Below are positions 63,372 through 64,000 of a stretch of 64,000 bases of DNA, piece by piece (the stretch's first letter is position 1; every line of letters begins with the position of its first letter). The position numbers were made by a program, and so were the translations under genes. The stretch covers positions 37,182 through 101,181 of the forward strand of contig NZ_LZLV01000012.1 in NCBI RefSeq assembly GCF_001673405.1, read 5' to 3'. This stretch comes from Mycobacterium sp. 1245111.1. Lineage in GTDB: Bacteria; Actinomycetota; Actinomycetes; Mycobacteriales; Mycobacteriaceae. The notes under the pieces are model-generated. The model did no database searches, was not told where the DNA came from, and saw only the letters and a program-made list of their open reading frames with translations.

Positions 63372-64000
63372 GCCCGGCGGCGAATTAGCCCGATTCACAG
63401 CGGAATTGGCGTTCGAACTCGACCCCTTTCAGCGCCGGGCTTGCGCCGCACTGGAAGGCGGCCACGGTGTCCTGGTGTGTGCCCCGACCGGCGCCGGCAA
63501 AACGATCGTCGGTGAATTCGCGGTGCATCTGGCGCTCGCGTCGGGCGGAAAATGCTTCTACACCACTCCGATCAAGGCGCTGAGCAACCAGAAGCACAAC
63601 GATTTCGTCGCTCGCTACGGCAAAGAGCGGATCGGGCTGCTCACCGGCGACCTGTCGGTGAACGCCGACGCCCCCGTGGTGGTGATGACCACCGAAGTGC
63701 TTCGCAACATGCTCTATGCGGATTCGCCTGCGCTGCGCGGACTTTCGTATGTCGTGATGGACGAGGTGCACTTCCTGGCCGATCGGATGCGCGGCGCGGT
63801 GTGGGAGGAGGTCATCCTGCACCTGCCCGACGACGTCCGACTGGTCAGCCTGTCGGCGACGGTGAGCAACGCCGAGGAGTTCGGCGGCTGGATTCAGACC
63901 GTGCGCGGCGACACCACGGTGGTGGTCGACGACCGCATGCCGCCGGTCCCCCGGTTCGTGGGCCTCGTAGTCGAAAAGGTCGAAAAGACGCTTGCCGACC
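63356..64000 (+). CDS. helY: HelY-type DEVH-box RNA/DNA helicase, 3' end cut
   Basis: The frame from ATG at 63356 stays open to the window edge (215 codons). It encodes a helicase of the Ski2/Mtr4-like HelY family: [15 protein letters not shown] is the Walker A motif I near residue 42, [12 protein letters not shown] is motif Ia, [21 protein letters not shown], and the DEVH box in [11 protein letters not shown], then [14 protein letters not shown] (motif III). The start overlaps the tatC 3' end, as in M. tuberculosis (Rv2092c). The C-terminal two thirds lie outside the window. Confidence 0.93.

Overview
The window is high-GC actinobacterial DNA and is almost certainly from a Mycobacterium or Mycolicibacterium. 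It carries an MmpS/MmpL pair, a mycothiol ligase gene (mshC), the complete Pup-proteasome locus (mpa, dop, pup, prcB, prcA, pafA, pafB, pafC) followed by tatA, tatC and helY, and a right half whose gene order follows Mycobacterium tuberculosis Rv2141c down to Rv2092c. No species is claimed.

The window has two parts, divided by a tRNA-Leu(GAG) gene at 26426-26511. Left of it (1-26.4 kb) everything looks accessory. Positions 0.6-8.1 kb hold a sulfur/redox and export locus: a CsoR-family regulator with the two-cysteine CstR signature, an MmpS-MmpL pair, a DsbA-like thiol oxidoreductase, a sulfide:quinone-reductase-like flavoprotein, a GAP (Sap-like) membrane protein and a TauE/SafE exporter. Two similar 14-bp operator-like sites lie before the regulator and between mmpS and the oxidoreductase. 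Positions 8.2-9.5 kb hold a 5'-truncated, frameshifted Baeyer-Villiger-type monooxygenase pseudogene. Positions 9.6-18.8 kb hold a one-strand cluster of P450, transglutaminase-like protein, acyl-CoA ligase, acyl-CoA dehydrogenase, BtrH/DUF4872 protein, SCP2 protein, NDMA-type alcohol dehydrogenase and a second acyl-CoA dehydrogenase. It looks like a CoA-linked oxidation or tailoring route of unknown substrate. Positions 19.1-26.4 kb hold an integrative conjugative element of the actinomycete (AICE) type: HD protein, Nudix protein (compare Pif of pSAM2), HTH/DUF5919 regulator, small protein, FtsK/TraB-like DNA pump, HUH replication initiator, a 65-residue coupled protein and a serine recombinase whose reading frame ends inside the tRNA-Leu gene.

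Right of the tRNA (26.5-64 kb) is conserved core: an M20 peptidase, a PEBP protein, a minus-strand lppL-DUF5703-pyrD operon, then uppP, a phosphatase, DUF3090, an SCO1664-family protein, DUF2505, cysQ, mshC and an SDR, a PAC2 protein, and metH. The metH leader contains what I read as an SAH riboswitch with a hairpin that covers the ribosome binding site. Next come a sugar porter, hisE-hisG, DUF4126, a MerA-like flavoprotein, a RecB-like nuclease, trmI, DUF503, lppK and an Mtb12-like antigen gene, and then the proteasome locus and Tat genes. helY is cut by the right edge.

The best leads for new biology are the SAH riboswitch with its RBS-masking hairpin, the CstR-like/MmpL sulfur locus, the serine recombinase that reads into its tRNA target, and the P450/BtrH cluster.
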